From positions 248,001-312,000 of the forward strand of contig NZ_NAEW01000007.1 in assembly GCF_002075345.1 (NCBI RefSeq): 64,000 nucleotides of DNA. The letters are read 5' to 3'. Every line of letters starts with the position of its first letter. The stretch's first letter is position 1. This document shows positions 42,083 through 53,058 of the stretch, piece by piece. Source of the DNA: Citrobacter braakii (GTDB taxonomy: Bacteria > Pseudomonadota > Gammaproteobacteria > Enterobacterales > Enterobacteriaceae). Under the pieces are notes generated by a model. The model was not told where the DNA came from, did not search any database, and saw only the letters and a program-made list of their open reading frames with translations. A program made the position numbers and the translations under genes.

Positions 42083-44023
42083 TTAAACCGAGTATCTTTG
42101 CGAATATTTTTTCACGTTAGTGTCAAGTGGCTGTGATGCGGCAAAAAAATCCCCTTGCCCACCCGCAACTCCGCGTTCCGTCAGCGTATGCCACTCGCTA
42201 CGCGAACGAACGCCCGTGGCGTAAACCTGCGTTGGTGTTCCAGAACAAGCTTCCACCAGGCTTTGCACCAGGAGCTGGTTTTCGGTTCGCTTATCAATAT
42301 TCCTCACCAGGCTTGGATGCAGCTTCAATAACTCAACGTTAAGCTCTTTGATCCAACTGGTGCTCACCAGCGTTAAACCCGCCTGCGTAACGGCAATTCG
42401 CACACCCAGCGCATTCATCAATCTGATGACGGGCTGTAACCGGCTGATATGTTGACAGACATCTGCCTCAGCAAGTTCAATAATTATGCGTTTGCGTAAT
42501 GATTTTTCGCACTGCATCAGCGTATCACGTAGCCAGCGCTGAAAACGTGGGCGAATTAGCGATTCAACCGTTGTCTGCATCGCCAGGTTTTCCTGCGGCC
42601 AGTAGCCCAACAGTAAGATCAGACGGCTGATTTGCAGACGGTCATATTCTTCTGCCAGGCCAAACTGCAGGACCATCGGCATATATTCCGCCGAAATAAC
42701 CTCTTCGCTACCATCAAAAATACGGCACATCAGCTCCCGGTGGTGCACCCGTCCTTCACGGGTTACCGCAGGCTTTTGATAAATTCTTGGTCCACCCCGG
42801 CTGAGCATCTGTTCGATCAGCGTTCGCCAGCGTACGTTACCCCGACCTTTTTCCGGTAGTGAGTCATCATAGACCGACCAGCTGTTCCCACCCTGCAATA
42901 CCGAGTTCCTCGTGGCGGCTTCGGCGTGATCCATCACTTGTTCCGTCGACTGGCCGCTGCGGCAAACACAAATGCCAATATGAACCATATCGGCACGGTC
43001 GATCATTTTATTAGCCGGAAGCGCATCTACCGCTTTTAATAATTGCCCGGCAATACTTTCCGCCTCTTTCAGCGTGCGGTGTGGCAACAGGATGGCAAAA
43101 TCGCTACGGTGGTAGCGCGCCAGCAACGCGCCCGGATAGCGCGTCATAAAAGTCGACAACAAATTGATTAACGTTGAAATTTGTTCTTCAGCAAGGGTAA
43201 TTCCCCAGCTATCGCGCAGCAGCGTAAAGTCCGGCAGGCGTACCATCATCACGACGCCATGCGATCCCACTTTTTCCTGATCTTCCAGCAGCGTTGCCAG
43301 TTGGTTATCAAAGAACAGGCGGTTGCTTAGCCCGGTTTTTGTATCCTGCGCCACATAGGAACGAATCAGCGTATCCAGTCGGCTACGTTGCTCGCGGGCA
43401 CTTTGAATTTCGGTCAGCAGCATATCGAGCGCGCTACTGGTACGCGCAGGCCATTCATAAACAGTCCCCCGCACGTTCGGTCCACGTTCGCCGTTAAGAA
43501 TGCGCGTTGAACGAATCTCCAGCAACTCTTGACCTGAAAGCTGACGCTGAAGCCAGCGCACAGACAAAAAGAGCATCAGTATAATGAAAGCAATCGCCAA
43601 CGTGAGTGGCGCGGTAGTCATCAGCGAATGGAAATAGTTGCCCATTGGATCCTGATAAACCAGACGCAGCGACATGCCCGGGTGTTTGACCAACGGGACG
43701 GTGACATCACGATACAGATTGTTCGTCCCCGCCGGGCGGTAGCTACTGGTTCGGGAGTGGTCATACACCACGTGTTCGCCCTGTAGCAGTTCGACGCGCA
43801 CGATATCAACCGAAACCATCAGTTCATCGATTTGCGGGGTTAGCGCAACGACATCGCGGGAGACAAGGTGCGTATCAATCGCTGTCGCCACCGCCTGAAC
43901 ACGGGTGGTGAACTTATATTGAATCGCGTTATAGAAACTCAGCGAGCAACCGATCAGAGTTACGAAGATCGTTAACCCTGTAAGCAGCGTCACAAAAGCT
44001 GAAAATTTCGTCGTTAATCGCAT
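42083..44023 (-). CDS. csrD: RNase E specificity factor CsrD
   Basis: Membrane protein that directs decay of the CsrB and CsrC sRNAs by RNase E, so tuning the CsrA carbon storage system. It has 646 residues: two membrane helices (about 10-30 and 135-155), a periplasmic loop, a HAMP-like segment, and degenerate GGDEF (HRSDF, near 305) and EAL (ELM, near 430) domains, which neither make nor break c-di-GMP in E. coli. The start is the ATG at 44023 (MRLTTKFSAFV); AAGG is only a few bases away, so initiation may be weak. Confidence 0.95.
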   Translation of the reverse strand: MRLTTKFSAFVTLLTGLTIFVTLIGCSLSFYNAIQYKFTTRVQAVATAIDTHLVSRDVVALTPQIDELMVSVDIVRVELLQGEHVVYDHSRTSSYRPAGTNNLYRDVTVPLVKHPGMSLRLVYQDPMGNYFHSLMTTAPLTLAIAFIILMLFLSVRWLQRQLSGQELLEIRSTRILNGERGPNVRGTVYEWPARTSSALDMLLTEIQSAREQRSRLDTLIRSYVAQDTKTGLSNRLFFDNQLATLLEDQEKVGSHGVVMMVRLPDFTLLRDSWGITLAEEQISTLINLLSTFMTRYPGALLARYHRSDFAILLPHRTLKEAESIAGQLLKAVDALPANKMIDRADMVHIGICVCRSGQSTEQVMDHAEAATRNSVLQGGNSWSVYDDSLPEKGRGNVRWRTLIEQMLSRGGPRIYQKPAVTREGRVHHRELMCRIFDGSEEVISAEYMPMVLQFGLAEEYDRLQISRLILLLGYWPQENLAMQTTVESLIRPRFQRWLRDTLMQCEKSLRKRIIIELAEADVCQHISRLQPVIRLMNALGVRIAVTQAGLTLVSTSWIKELNVELLKLHPSLVRNIDKRTENQLLVQSLVEACSGTPTQVYATGVRSRSEWHTLTERGVAGGQGDFFAASQPLDTNVKKYSQRYSV

Positions 44024-44248
44024 CCTTGTGTTAACTCCGACAGTTATGAAACAGGCATGAAAGTGATAAAGCGGCGCGAAAATGCAAAACTGAACGCAAA
44101 ATCCGTCCATTTATACAAACAGTGTGGGCATACTACCAAATTAGGTATATCTGGCAATTTATTGCGCGGAATCGGCATCATGTTTTGATTAGCGAGTATA
44201 GTCTTCATTAATAATTTTCCAATCCACTATACGAATTGAGGACAGGTT

Positions 44249-45223
44249 ATGCAGGCTTTGATCTTAGAACAGCAGGACGGAAAAACCCTCGCATCCGTTC
44301 AACCCCTCGACGAAAACCAGCTACCGGAAGGCGATGTGACGGTGGATGTCCACTGGTCAAGCCTGAACTATAAAGACGCCCTGGCTATCACCGGCAAGGG
44401 TAAAATCATTCGCAATTTTCCGATGATTCCTGGTATCGATTTCGCCGGTACCGTGCGCACAAGCGAAGATCCCCGTTTTCATGCAGGTCAGGAAGTTTTA
44501 CTGACCGGCTGGGGCGTGGGTGAAAATCATTGGGGTGGACTGGCCGAACGCGCACGCGTGAAAGGCGACTGGCTGGTTGCGCTGCCACAAGGGCTGGACG
44601 GACGGAAAGCCATGGTCATCGGGACCGCTGGCTTTACCGCCATGCTGTGCGTCATGGCGCTTGAAGATGCAGGTATTCGCCCGCAAGACGGTGAGATTGT
44701 CGTCACCGGCGCCAGCGGCGGCGTGGGCAGCACGGCCGTGGCATTACTGCATAAGCTGGGTTATCAGGTTGCGGCGGTTTCGGGTCGCGAAAGCACTCAC
44801 GACTACCTGAAGAGCCTGGGCGCTAACCGTATCCTTAGCCGTGATGAATTTGCTGAATCTCGTCCGTTGGAAAAACAGCTGTGGGCTGGTGCGGTTGATA
44901 CCGTTGGCGACAAAGTTCTGGCAAAAGTCCTGGCACAGATGAACTACGGTGGCTGCGTTGCCGCCTGCGGCCTGGCTGGCGGTTTCGCTCTGCCGACGAC
45001 GGTGATGCCATTCATTCTGCGTAACGTTCGTTTGCAAGGGGTCGACTCGGTGATGACCCCGCCGGCACGCCGGGCAGAAGCCTGGGCGCGTCTGGTTAAG
45101 GATCTGCCGGACTCTTTCTATGCTCAGGCCGCCACGGAGATTACGCTGGCAGATGCGCCGAAGTTTGCCGATGCCATCATCAATAACCAGGTGCAAGGTC
45201 GTACGCTGGTGAAGGTGAAGTAA
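44249..45223 (+). CDS. acuI: Acrylyl-CoA reductase AcuI (YhdH)
   Basis: NADPH-dependent reductase of the medium-chain dehydrogenase family that reduces toxic acryloyl-CoA to propionyl-CoA. It has 324 residues. The nucleotide motif is VVTGASGGVGSTAV near 150-163, and the N-terminal GroES-like domain contains WSSLNYKDALAITG near residues 36-49. No structural zinc cysteines are evident. It is divergent from csrD and monocistronic as far as I can see. Confidence 0.95.
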   Translation: MQALILEQQDGKTLASVQPLDENQLPEGDVTVDVHWSSLNYKDALAITGKGKIIRNFPMIPGIDFAGTVRTSEDPRFHAGQEVLLTGWGVGENHWGGLAERARVKGDWLVALPQGLDGRKAMVIGTAGFTAMLCVMALEDAGIRPQDGEIVVTGASGGVGSTAVALLHKLGYQVAAVSGRESTHDYLKSLGANRILSRDEFAESRPLEKQLWAGAVDTVGDKVLAKVLAQMNYGGCVAACGLAGGFALPTTVMPFILRNVRLQGVDSVMTPPARRAEAWARLVKDLPDSFYAQAATEITLADAPKFADAIINNQVQGRTLVKVK

Positions 45224-45276
45224 CAAGCTCTGGCGCAGAAATTTACACTTAATTAACGAAATTTCGCGGCATATCT

Positions 45277-46347
<1,071 letters not shown>

Positions 46348-46947
46348 GTGCGCCTGACTGCAAAGCACATTACCGGGCTGAAAGTTTGCCTGCATCTTGC
46401 CGGCTTTTTACCGTTTGTCTGGCTATTTTGGGCGGTGAATCACGGTGGTCTGAGCGCAGACCCGGTCAAAGATATCCAGCACTTTACCGGTAGGACAGCT
46501 CTGAAATTCTTGCTGGCGACCTTGCTGGTCTCTCCCCTCGCGCGCTACGCTAAACAGCCATTATTGATACGCACACGGCGCCTGTTAGGGCTATGGTGTT
46601 TCGCCTGGGCAACGTTGCATTTAACCAGCTACGCACTCCTGGAACTGGGCATTCATAATCTGGCGCTGTTAGGACGGGAATTAATCACGCGACCTTATTT
46701 GATGCTGGGCATTGCCAGTTGGGGCATATTATTCGCCCTCACGTTAACCTCCACCCAGTCGGCTCAGCGAAAACTGGGCAAAAATTGGCAGTATTTGCAC
46801 AACTTCGTCTATCTTGTGGCGATCCTGGCACCCATACATTATCTGTGGTCGGTAAAAATTATCTCCCCTCAACCGATTATTTATGCAGCACTCGCTGTGG
46901 TGTTGTTAGCCTGCCGTTACAAGAAGTTTCGCCAGTGGTGGCGGTAG
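46348..46947 (+). CDS. msrQ: Heme-binding membrane subunit MsrQ
   Basis: Inner-membrane b-type heme protein (ferric reductase-like family) that passes electrons from the quinone pool or flavin reductase to MsrP. It has 199 residues with about six membrane helices; heme histidines are in [15 protein letters not shown] and LHNFVY. It starts with GTG directly after the msrP stop and uses GGAG within the end of msrP. It is about 12 residues shorter at the C-terminus than the E. coli protein, outside the heme region. Confidence 0.94.
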   Translation: MRLTAKHITGLKVCLHLAGFLPFVWLFWAVNHGGLSADPVKDIQHFTGRTALKFLLATLLVSPLARYAKQPLLIRTRRLLGLWCFAWATLHLTSYALLELGIHNLALLGRELITRPYLMLGIASWGILFALTLTSTQSAQRKLGKNWQYLHNFVYLVAILAPIHYLWSVKIISPQPIIYAALAVVLLACRYKKFRQWWR

Positions 46948-47339
46948 TTTCACGTTATGTGCAGTGCGTTACAAAATGTGGACGATCCGATTTTCTTTAC
47001 ATGTTAACGGTTGATTATCTTCCCTGATAAGACCAGTATTTAGCTGCCAATTGCTACGAAATAGTTATAATGTGCGACTTTGCTATCCCCGGTAGCGTTT
47101 TTAGAGCGCTGAAAGGGTGACATTCGCATGTTGAAGGTATATTTTGTCTTTTACCCGAAAATGGCAGAAGATAGCCGCACAATGACTAACAAGTCTGGCA
47201 ATCTCACTTAATGGCAACCGCACCCAGTGCAATGCCTGAGATGCGTGGCATCTTGTCACTCACTGTTATAAAAATGCTATACAGACGGCGGTAAAACGCT
47301 TGTCACAATCTCACTAAACAAAGAGTACGGAACCCACTC
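46948..47339 (+). promoter_or_regulatory. accBC upstream and leader region
   Basis: 392 bp without a gene. A perfect TATAAT at 47066-47071 is a candidate -10 box about 270 bases before accB, consistent with the long leader of E. coli accBC; a good -35 is not visible. E. coli AccB represses its own promoter. Confidence 0.5.
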
Positions 47340-47810
47340 ATGGATATTCGTAAGATTAAAAAACTGATCGAGCTGGTTGAAGAATCAGGCATCTCCGAAC
47401 TGGAAATTTCTGAAGGCGAAGAGTCTGTACGCATCAGCCGTGCGGCGCCAGCTGCAAGTTTTCCAATGATGCAACAGGCTTATGCTGCACCAGTGATGCA
47501 GCAGCCAGCTCTGTCTAACGCTGTCGCACAAACTGCCTCTCCAAGTATGGAAGCTCCGGCAGCAGCGGAAATCAGTGGTCACATCGTACGCTCCCCAATG
47601 GTTGGTACGTTCTACCGCACCCCGAGCCCAGATGCGAAAGCGTTCATCGAAATCGGCCAGAAAGTGAATGCGGGCGATACCCTGTGCATCGTTGAAGCCA
47701 TGAAAATGATGAACCAGATCGAAGCCGACAAATCCGGCGTAGTGAAAGCGATTCTGGTAGAAAGCGGTCAACCGGTAGAATTTGACGAGCCGCTGGTCGT
47801 CATCGAATAA
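47340..47810 (+). CDS. accB: Biotin carboxyl carrier protein AccB
   Basis: Carries biotin for acetyl-CoA carboxylase, the first step of fatty acid synthesis. It has 156 residues: an N-terminal domain, an Ala/Pro/Gln-rich linker (about 35-78), and the biotinyl domain with Lys122 in [11 protein letters not shown] thumb segment typical of AccB lies near 91-100 ([10 protein letters not shown]). accC follows after 10 bp. Confidence 0.99.
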   Translation: MDIRKIKKLIELVEESGISELEISEGEESVRISRAAPAASFPMMQQAYAAPVMQQPALSNAVAQTASPSMEAPAAAEISGHIVRSPMVGTFYRTPSPDAKAFIEIGQKVNAGDTLCIVEAMKMMNQIEADKSGVVKAILVESGQPVEFDEPLVVIE

Positions 47811-47820
47811 CGAGGCGAAC

Positions 47821-49170
47821 ATGTTGGATAAAATTGTTATCGCCAACCGCGGTGAGATCGCCCTGCGTATTCTGCGTGCCTGTAAAGAGCTGGGCATCAA
47901 GACTGTCGCTGTGCATTCAAGCGCGGATCGCGATTTAAAACACGTATTGCTGGCGGATGAGACGGTCTGTATTGGCCCGGCTCCGTCCGTAAAAAGCTAT
48001 CTGAACATCCCGGCTATCATTAGCGCTGCTGAAATCACCGGCGCAGTGGCAATTCACCCGGGCTATGGCTTCCTCTCTGAGAATGCCAACTTTGCTGAAC
48101 AGGTAGAACGTTCCGGCTTTATCTTCATCGGCCCGAAAGCCGACACCATCCGCCTGATGGGCGATAAAGTGTCCGCAATTACCGCGATGAAGAAAGCTGG
48201 CGTACCGACAGTCCCAGGCTCTGACGGCCCGCTGGGCGACGACATGGACGCTAACCGCGCTCATGCGAAGCGCATCGGTTATCCCGTTATTATCAAAGCC
48301 TCCGGCGGCGGCGGCGGTCGCGGTATGCGCGTCGTGCGCAGCGATGCCGAACTGGCACAATCCATCTCCATGACCAAAGCGGAAGCGAAAGCGGCTTTCA
48401 ACAACGACATGGTTTACATGGAGAAGTACCTGGAAAACCCACGCCACATCGAAATTCAGGTGCTGGCAGACGGTCAGGGTAACGCGATTTATCTGGCAGA
48501 ACGTGACTGCTCCATGCAGCGTCGTCACCAGAAAGTCGTCGAAGAAGCACCAGCACCGGGCATTACTCCGGAACTGCGTCGCTACATCGGCGAGCGTTGC
48601 GCCAAAGCGTGCGTTGATATCGGCTATCGCGGGGCAGGTACTTTCGAGTTCCTGTTCGAAAACGGCGAGTTCTACTTCATTGAAATGAACACCCGTATTC
48701 AGGTTGAACACCCAGTAACCGAAATGATCACCGGCGTTGACCTGATCAAAGAGCAGCTGCGCATCGCTGCGGGACAACCGCTGTCCATCAAGCAGGATGA
48801 AGTTGTGGTTAAAGGCCATGCGGTAGAATGCCGTATCAACGCCGAAGACCCGAACACCTTCCTGCCAAGCCCGGGTAAAATCACGCGTTTCCACGCGCCG
48901 GGTGGCTTTGGTGTGCGCTGGGAGTCTCATATTTACGCAGGCTACACCGTACCTCCGTACTATGACTCAATGATCGGTAAGCTGATCTGCTATGGCGAAA
49001 ACCGCGACGTAGCAATCGCCCGTATGAAAAACGCATTACAGGAACTGATCATCGACGGTATCAAAACCAACGTTGATCTGCAGATCCGCATCATGAATGA
49101 CGAGCATTTCCAGCACGGTGGAACCAATATCCACTATCTGGAGAAAAAACTCGGACTTCAGGAAAAGTAA
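47821..49170 (+). CDS. accC: Biotin carboxylase AccC
   Basis: ATP-dependent carboxylation of the biotin on AccB, using bicarbonate. It has 449 residues with an ATP-grasp fold. The glycine-rich loop [10 protein letters not shown] is near 160-170, and catalytic residues lie in [17 protein letters not shown] near 284-300. The ATG at 47821 ([14 protein letters not shown]) with CGAGGC upstream is clear. It is cotranscribed with accB. Confidence 0.99.
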   Translation: MLDKIVIANRGEIALRILRACKELGIKTVAVHSSADRDLKHVLLADETVCIGPAPSVKSYLNIPAIISAAEITGAVAIHPGYGFLSENANFAEQVERSGFIFIGPKADTIRLMGDKVSAITAMKKAGVPTVPGSDGPLGDDMDANRAHAKRIGYPVIIKASGGGGGRGMRVVRSDAELAQSISMTKAEAKAAFNNDMVYMEKYLENPRHIEIQVLADGQGNAIYLAERDCSMQRRHQKVVEEAPAPGITPELRRYIGERCAKACVDIGYRGAGTFEFLFENGEFYFIEMNTRIQVEHPVTEMITGVDLIKEQLRIAAGQPLSIKQDEVVVKGHAVECRINAEDPNTFLPSPGKITRFHAPGGFGVRWESHIYAGYTVPPYYDSMIGKLICYGENRDVAIARMKNALQELIIDGIKTNVDLQIRIMNDEHFQHGGTNIHYLEKKLGLQEK

Positions 49171-49184
49171 GCGTGCGTTAACTG

Positions 49185-49214
49185 AAAAGGCCGGAAATTC
49201 CGGCCTTTTGTTTT
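49185..49214 (+). terminator. Terminator after accC
   Basis: Stem AAAAGGCCGGA/TCCGGCCTTTT with a three-base loop, followed by GTTTTT; 14 bp after the accC stop. Confidence 0.92.
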
Positions 49215-49277
49215 TCTCCCCTCCCGCACGTGCCATAAGGTACAATCCCCGCTTTCTTTATCCACAAGGGACAAAAA

Positions 49278-49520
49278 ATGGACGCTCGTTTTGTTCAGGC
49301 CCATAAAGAGGCGCGCTGGGCGCTGTGGCTGACCCTTTTATATCTTGCCACATGGTTAGTGGCCGCTTACTTACCAGATTCCACGCTCGGTTTTACCGGC
49401 TTACCACACTGGTTCGAAATGGCCTGCCTGCTAACGCCGCTGGTTTTCATCGTGCTGTGCTGGGCGATGGTGAAGTTTATCTATCGCGACATTCCGTTGG
49501 AGGATGACGATGCAGCTTGA
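49278..49520 (+). CDS. yhdT: Small membrane protein YhdT
   Basis: An 80-residue protein (DUF997) with two hydrophobic helices (about 14-34 and 47-68) and an acidic C-terminus (IPLEDDDAA). Its function is unknown. It overlaps panF by 11 bp, as in other enterobacteria, suggesting a role or coupling in pantothenate uptake. Confidence 0.94.
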   Translation: MDARFVQAHKEARWALWLTLLYLATWLVAAYLPDSTLGFTGLPHWFEMACLLTPLVFIVLCWAMVKFIYRDIPLEDDDAA

Positions 49521-50961
49521 AGTTATTTTGCCGCTGGTCGCCTATCTGTTGGTGGTCTTCGGTCTTTCCGTTTACGCCATGCGTAAGAGATCGACCGGCA
49601 CTTTCCTGAATGAATATTTCCTCGGCAGCCGCTCGATGGGCGGGGTCGTATTAGCCATGACGCTAACGGCAACCTACATTAGCGCCAGCTCGTTTATTGG
49701 CGGTCCTGGCGCCGCTTACAAATACGGGCTGGGATGGGTGCTGCTGGCGATGATCCAGTTGCCCGCCGTTTGGCTTTCTCTGGGGATTCTTGGTAAGAAA
49801 TTCGCGATTCTGGCGCGCCGTTATAATGCCGTTACCCTCAACGATATGCTGTTTGCCCGCTACCAGAGTCGCCTGCTTGTGTGGCTGGCAAGCCTTAGCC
49901 TGCTGGTCGCGTTTGTCGGAGCAATGACCGTACAGTTTATTGGCGGCGCACGTTTGCTTGAAACCGCTGCGGGTATACCTTACGAAACCGGTTTGCTTAT
50001 TTTTGGCGTCAGTATCGCATTGTATACGGCGTTCGGCGGTTTTCGCGCCAGCGTACTGAACGACACCATGCAGGGTATGGTGATGCTGATTGGTACTATT
50101 GTTCTGCTGGTCGGCGTCGTTCATGCTGCCGGTGGCCTCAGCAATGCGGTGGTAACCCTGCAAACTATCGACCCTAAACTGGTCTCGCCGCAAGGCGCGG
50201 ATGACATTCTGTCACCCACGTTCATGACCTCATTCTGGGTACTGGTGTGCTTTGGCGTAATTGGGCTGCCGCATACAGCAGTACGCTGCATCTCTTATAA
50301 AGACAGCAAAGCTGTACACCGCGGCATTATCATCGGCACCATCGTAGTGGCGATCCTGATGTTTGGTATGCATCTGGCGGGTGCGTTGGGGCGTGCGGTG
50401 ATCCCTGATCTGACAGTGCCGGATCTGGTTATCCCTACGCTAATGGTCAAAGTGTTGCCGCCGGTAGCTGCTGGGATCTTCCTCGCGGCCCCCATGGCCG
50501 CGATCATGTCGACGATCAATGCCCAATTGCTGCAAAGTTCCGCTACGATCATTAAGGATCTGTACCTGAACCTGCGTCCGGAACAGCTGAAAAACGAAAC
50601 CCGGCTGAAGCGCATGTCGGCAGTGATTACCCTGTTGCTCGGCGCGTTACTGCTACTGGCCGCCTGGAAACCACCAGAGATGATTATCTGGCTTAACCTG
50701 CTGGCATTTGGCGGGCTGGAAGCTGTCTTCCTGTGGCCGCTGGTACTGGGCCTGTACTGGGAGCGGGCAAACGCCGCGGGCGCTTTGAGCGCGATGATTA
50801 TCGGCGGCGTTCTTTATGCCGTACTCGCTACATTTAACATTCAGTACCTGGGTTTCCACCCGATTGTGCCCTCGTTACTGATAAGCTTGCTGGCTTTCCT
50901 GATCGGCAACCGTTTCGGTTCTGCCGTCCCGCAAGCCGCCATATTGACTACTGATAAATAA
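49510..50961 (+). CDS. panF: Sodium/pantothenate symporter PanF
   Basis: Imports pantothenate with sodium (SSS family). It has 483 residues with about 12-13 membrane segments. The family signatures are LTATYISASSFIGGPGAAY near 48-66 and AAPMAAIMSTINAQLLQSSA near 324-343. The ATG at 49510 gives the usual N-terminus (MQLEVILPLV); GGAGG precedes it inside yhdT. prmA follows after 12 bp. Confidence 0.96.
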   Translation: MQLEVILPLVAYLLVVFGLSVYAMRKRSTGTFLNEYFLGSRSMGGVVLAMTLTATYISASSFIGGPGAAYKYGLGWVLLAMIQLPAVWLSLGILGKKFAILARRYNAVTLNDMLFARYQSRLLVWLASLSLLVAFVGAMTVQFIGGARLLETAAGIPYETGLLIFGVSIALYTAFGGFRASVLNDTMQGMVMLIGTIVLLVGVVHAAGGLSNAVVTLQTIDPKLVSPQGADDILSPTFMTSFWVLVCFGVIGLPHTAVRCISYKDSKAVHRGIIIGTIVVAILMFGMHLAGALGRAVIPDLTVPDLVIPTLMVKVLPPVAAGIFLAAPMAAIMSTINAQLLQSSATIIKDLYLNLRPEQLKNETRLKRMSAVITLLLGALLLLAAWKPPEMIIWLNLLAFGGLEAVFLWPLVLGLYWERANAAGALSAMIIGGVLYAVLATFNIQYLGFHPIVPSLLISLLAFLIGNRFGSAVPQAAILTTDK

Positions 50962-50973
50962 AAGAGTTTTGCC

Positions 50974-51855
50974 ATGCCATGGATCCAACTGAAACTGAAC
51001 ACGACCGGTGCCAACGCTGAAGAGTTGAGCGATGCGCTGATGGAAGCGGGCTCCGTTTCCATTACTTTCCAGGACACGCATGATACGCCGGTATTTGAGC
51101 CTCTGCCGGGCGAGACTCGCCTGTGGGGAGATACCGACGTTATCGGCTTGTTCGATGCAGAAACCGACATGAAAGAAGTGGTTGCCATCCTGGAGCAGCA
51201 TCCGCTGCTGGGTGCAGGCTTCGCGCATAAAATCGAACAGCTCGAAGACAAAGACTGGGAACGCGAATGGATGGATAACTTCCACCCGATGCGCTTTGGT
51301 GAACGTTTGTGGATTTGCCCAAGCTGGCGCGATGTCCCGGATGAGAATGCCGTCAACGTGATGCTGGACCCGGGTCTGGCGTTTGGTACCGGCACTCACC
51401 CCACCACCTCCCTATGTCTGCAATGGCTGGACGGTCTCGATCTTAACGGCAAAACCGTCATCGACTTCGGCTGCGGCTCCGGCATTCTTGCCATTGCGGC
51501 ACTGAAGCTGGGTGCGTCAAAAGCCATCGGCGTAGACATCGATCCGCAAGCAATTCAGGCCAGCCGTGATAACGCCCAGCGTAATGGCGTTTCTGAGCGT
51601 CTGGAGCTTTATCTGCCGAAAGACCAGCCAGAGGCGATGAAAGCCGACGTGGTGGTCGCAAACATCCTCGCAGGCCCATTACGTGAACTGGCACCGTTAA
51701 TCAGCGTACTGCCCGTTGAGGGCGGTTTACTGGGGCTTTCTGGCATTCTTGCCAGCCAGGCGGAAAGCGTCTGTGAGGCCTATGCCGAACTCTTTACGCT
51801 CGATCCGGTTGTCGAGAAAGAAGAGTGGTGCCGCATTACCGGTCAGAAAAAATAA
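50974..51855 (+). CDS. prmA: Ribosomal protein L11 methyltransferase PrmA
   Basis: Trimethylates L11 using S-adenosylmethionine. It has 293 residues: an N-terminal L11-binding domain (about 1-60), a linker, and the methyltransferase domain with motif [21 protein letters not shown] near 159-178 and [10 protein letters not shown] near 229. It lies 12 bp after panF; in E. coli dusB-fis would follow directly, but here another gene is interposed. Confidence 0.97.
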   Translation: MPWIQLKLNTTGANAEELSDALMEAGSVSITFQDTHDTPVFEPLPGETRLWGDTDVIGLFDAETDMKEVVAILEQHPLLGAGFAHKIEQLEDKDWEREWMDNFHPMRFGERLWICPSWRDVPDENAVNVMLDPGLAFGTGTHPTTSLCLQWLDGLDLNGKTVIDFGCGSGILAIAALKLGASKAIGVDIDPQAIQASRDNAQRNGVSERLELYLPKDQPEAMKADVVVANILAGPLRELAPLISVLPVEGGLLGLSGILASQAESVCEAYAELFTLDPVVEKEEWCRITGQKK

Positions 51856-51983
51856 TCCCTTCCGGCGTGGTTGCCTGACCACGCCATTTTCAGACAATTG
51901 ACCAGCATACTGAGACGTTCTCCAGCGATATAATAATTTATTGATTTTGTTAATATTTATATTGATTTTCGTTGAGTAAACGT

Positions 51984-52760
51984 ATGCGCTTCAACCTATT
52001 TATCACAACTTTACTGACAGCATACCTGATGCCACTGACCGCGCTGGCCGCGCCATGGGGTTATAGCGGAGAATCTGGTCCCGCACAGTGGGGAGAAATC
52101 AGCAAAGAGTATGCAACGTGCCAGACCGGAATAAATCAATCACCCATTGATATCCAGACCGCCAAAACTCGTAAACTTGGACTTCCTTCACTCAACATGC
52201 GATATGTTGATGGTCCGACAAGATTTCAGAGCATTAACCATACTCTGCAGGCAACAATGAGTAGCTATACCTCAAACTCCATTGAAGTTGATGGAAAGAT
52301 TTATTATCTAAAACAATTAGATTTTCACGCCCCGAGCGAGCATACCTTCAACGGTAAAACCTATCCGCTGGAGTTGCAGTTAGTCCACAAAAACCAACAC
52401 GGAGACGTCACTATCGTGGCGGTCATGTTTGACGTCGGCGAACCTAACCAGGCGATTCAAAATCTGTGGGAGTCATTTCCAACCATGGAGGACAACAGTA
52501 TGCCCATCTTCTCGCCAGTCGATATCAACCAACTTTTACCCGACGATAAAACCTACTGGCGCTATAGTGGTTCGCTAACTACACCTCCCTGTACTGAAGG
52601 CGTCAGCTGGACTGTCCTGAAAACGCCTGTTGCCCTTTCCGCCGAACAACTGGATAAATTTCACTACATTGTTGGGCCTGCGAACAATCGCCCACCGCAG
52701 CCAGTAAATGAACGCAAGATCATCGACAGCCATTCAGGAGATATCGAGATCCTGTACTAA
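51984..52760 (+). CDS. Alpha-carbonic-anhydrase-like periplasmic protein lacking two zinc ligands
   Basis: A 258-residue secreted protein: signal peptide about 1-22 (MRFNLFITTLLTAYLMPLTA, cleavage after LA), then an alpha-carbonic anhydrase domain (APWGYSG, NQSPIDIQ at 51-58, GSLTTPPCTEGVSW at 196-209). Cys46 and Cys203 fit the disulfide of bacterial forms. The family zinc site FHFH...ELHLVH reads LDFH...ELQLVH here: positions 113 and 132 are Asp and Gln, and only His115 remains. The gatekeeper Glu119 and Thr199-200 and the shuttle-like His86 are kept. Catalysis is therefore doubtful, as in vertebrate carbonic-anhydrase-related proteins. No strong Shine-Dalgarno precedes the ATG; a TTG four codons upstream is an alternative. 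It looks more AT-rich than its neighbours and may be acquired. Confidence 0.9.
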   Translation: MRFNLFITTLLTAYLMPLTALAAPWGYSGESGPAQWGEISKEYATCQTGINQSPIDIQTAKTRKLGLPSLNMRYVDGPTRFQSINHTLQATMSSYTSNSIEVDGKIYYLKQLDFHAPSEHTFNGKTYPLELQLVHKNQHGDVTIVAVMFDVGEPNQAIQNLWESFPTMEDNSMPIFSPVDINQLLPDDKTYWRYSGSLTTPPCTEGVSWTVLKTPVALSAEQLDKFHYIVGPANNRPPQPVNERKIIDSHSGDIEILY

Positions 52761-53058
52761 AATGAGGTAGAGATCACACAATGGCGAGACAATTTGCTGA
52801 TTAATTCAGCAGAATATCTTGCCAGCACCTTCTGCGGCTGAAGAAAAAATGAGAAGTTACGCAAAATTATATGTGTATATAAAATCGACACATCTTTATA
52901 ATGCAATGATTTATATGATTAAATATTTTCATGCGTTCATATTTACGGCAATTCATTGATCCACCTCAGTGGATTGGTCAAAGTTTGGCCTTTCATCTCG
53001 TGCGAAAAATGCGTAATATACGCCGCCTTGCAGTCACAGTATGGTCATTTCTTAACTC
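52761..53058 (+). promoter_or_regulatory. dusB-fis upstream region
   Basis: 298 bp, AT-rich from 52850 to 52940. It contains the dusB-fis promoter and, by homology with E. coli, should contain Fis and IHF sites; GGATTGGTCAAAGTTTG near 52972-52988 is a plausible Fis site but was not scored. Confidence 0.55.
52991..53028 (+). promoter_or_regulatory. fis operon promoter
   Basis: TTTCAT (52991-52996), a 17-bp spacer, TAATAT (53014-53019) and a GC-rich discriminator ACGCCGCC. This matches the growth-rate- and ppGpp-controlled fis promoter of E. coli nearly base for base from memory. The start would be near 53026. Confidence 0.8.

Noticed and set aside
47935-48930. 331-codon minus-strand ORF across accC
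   Set aside because: Antisense to the essential, highly conserved accC; the His/Phe/Arg-rich translation has no domain.
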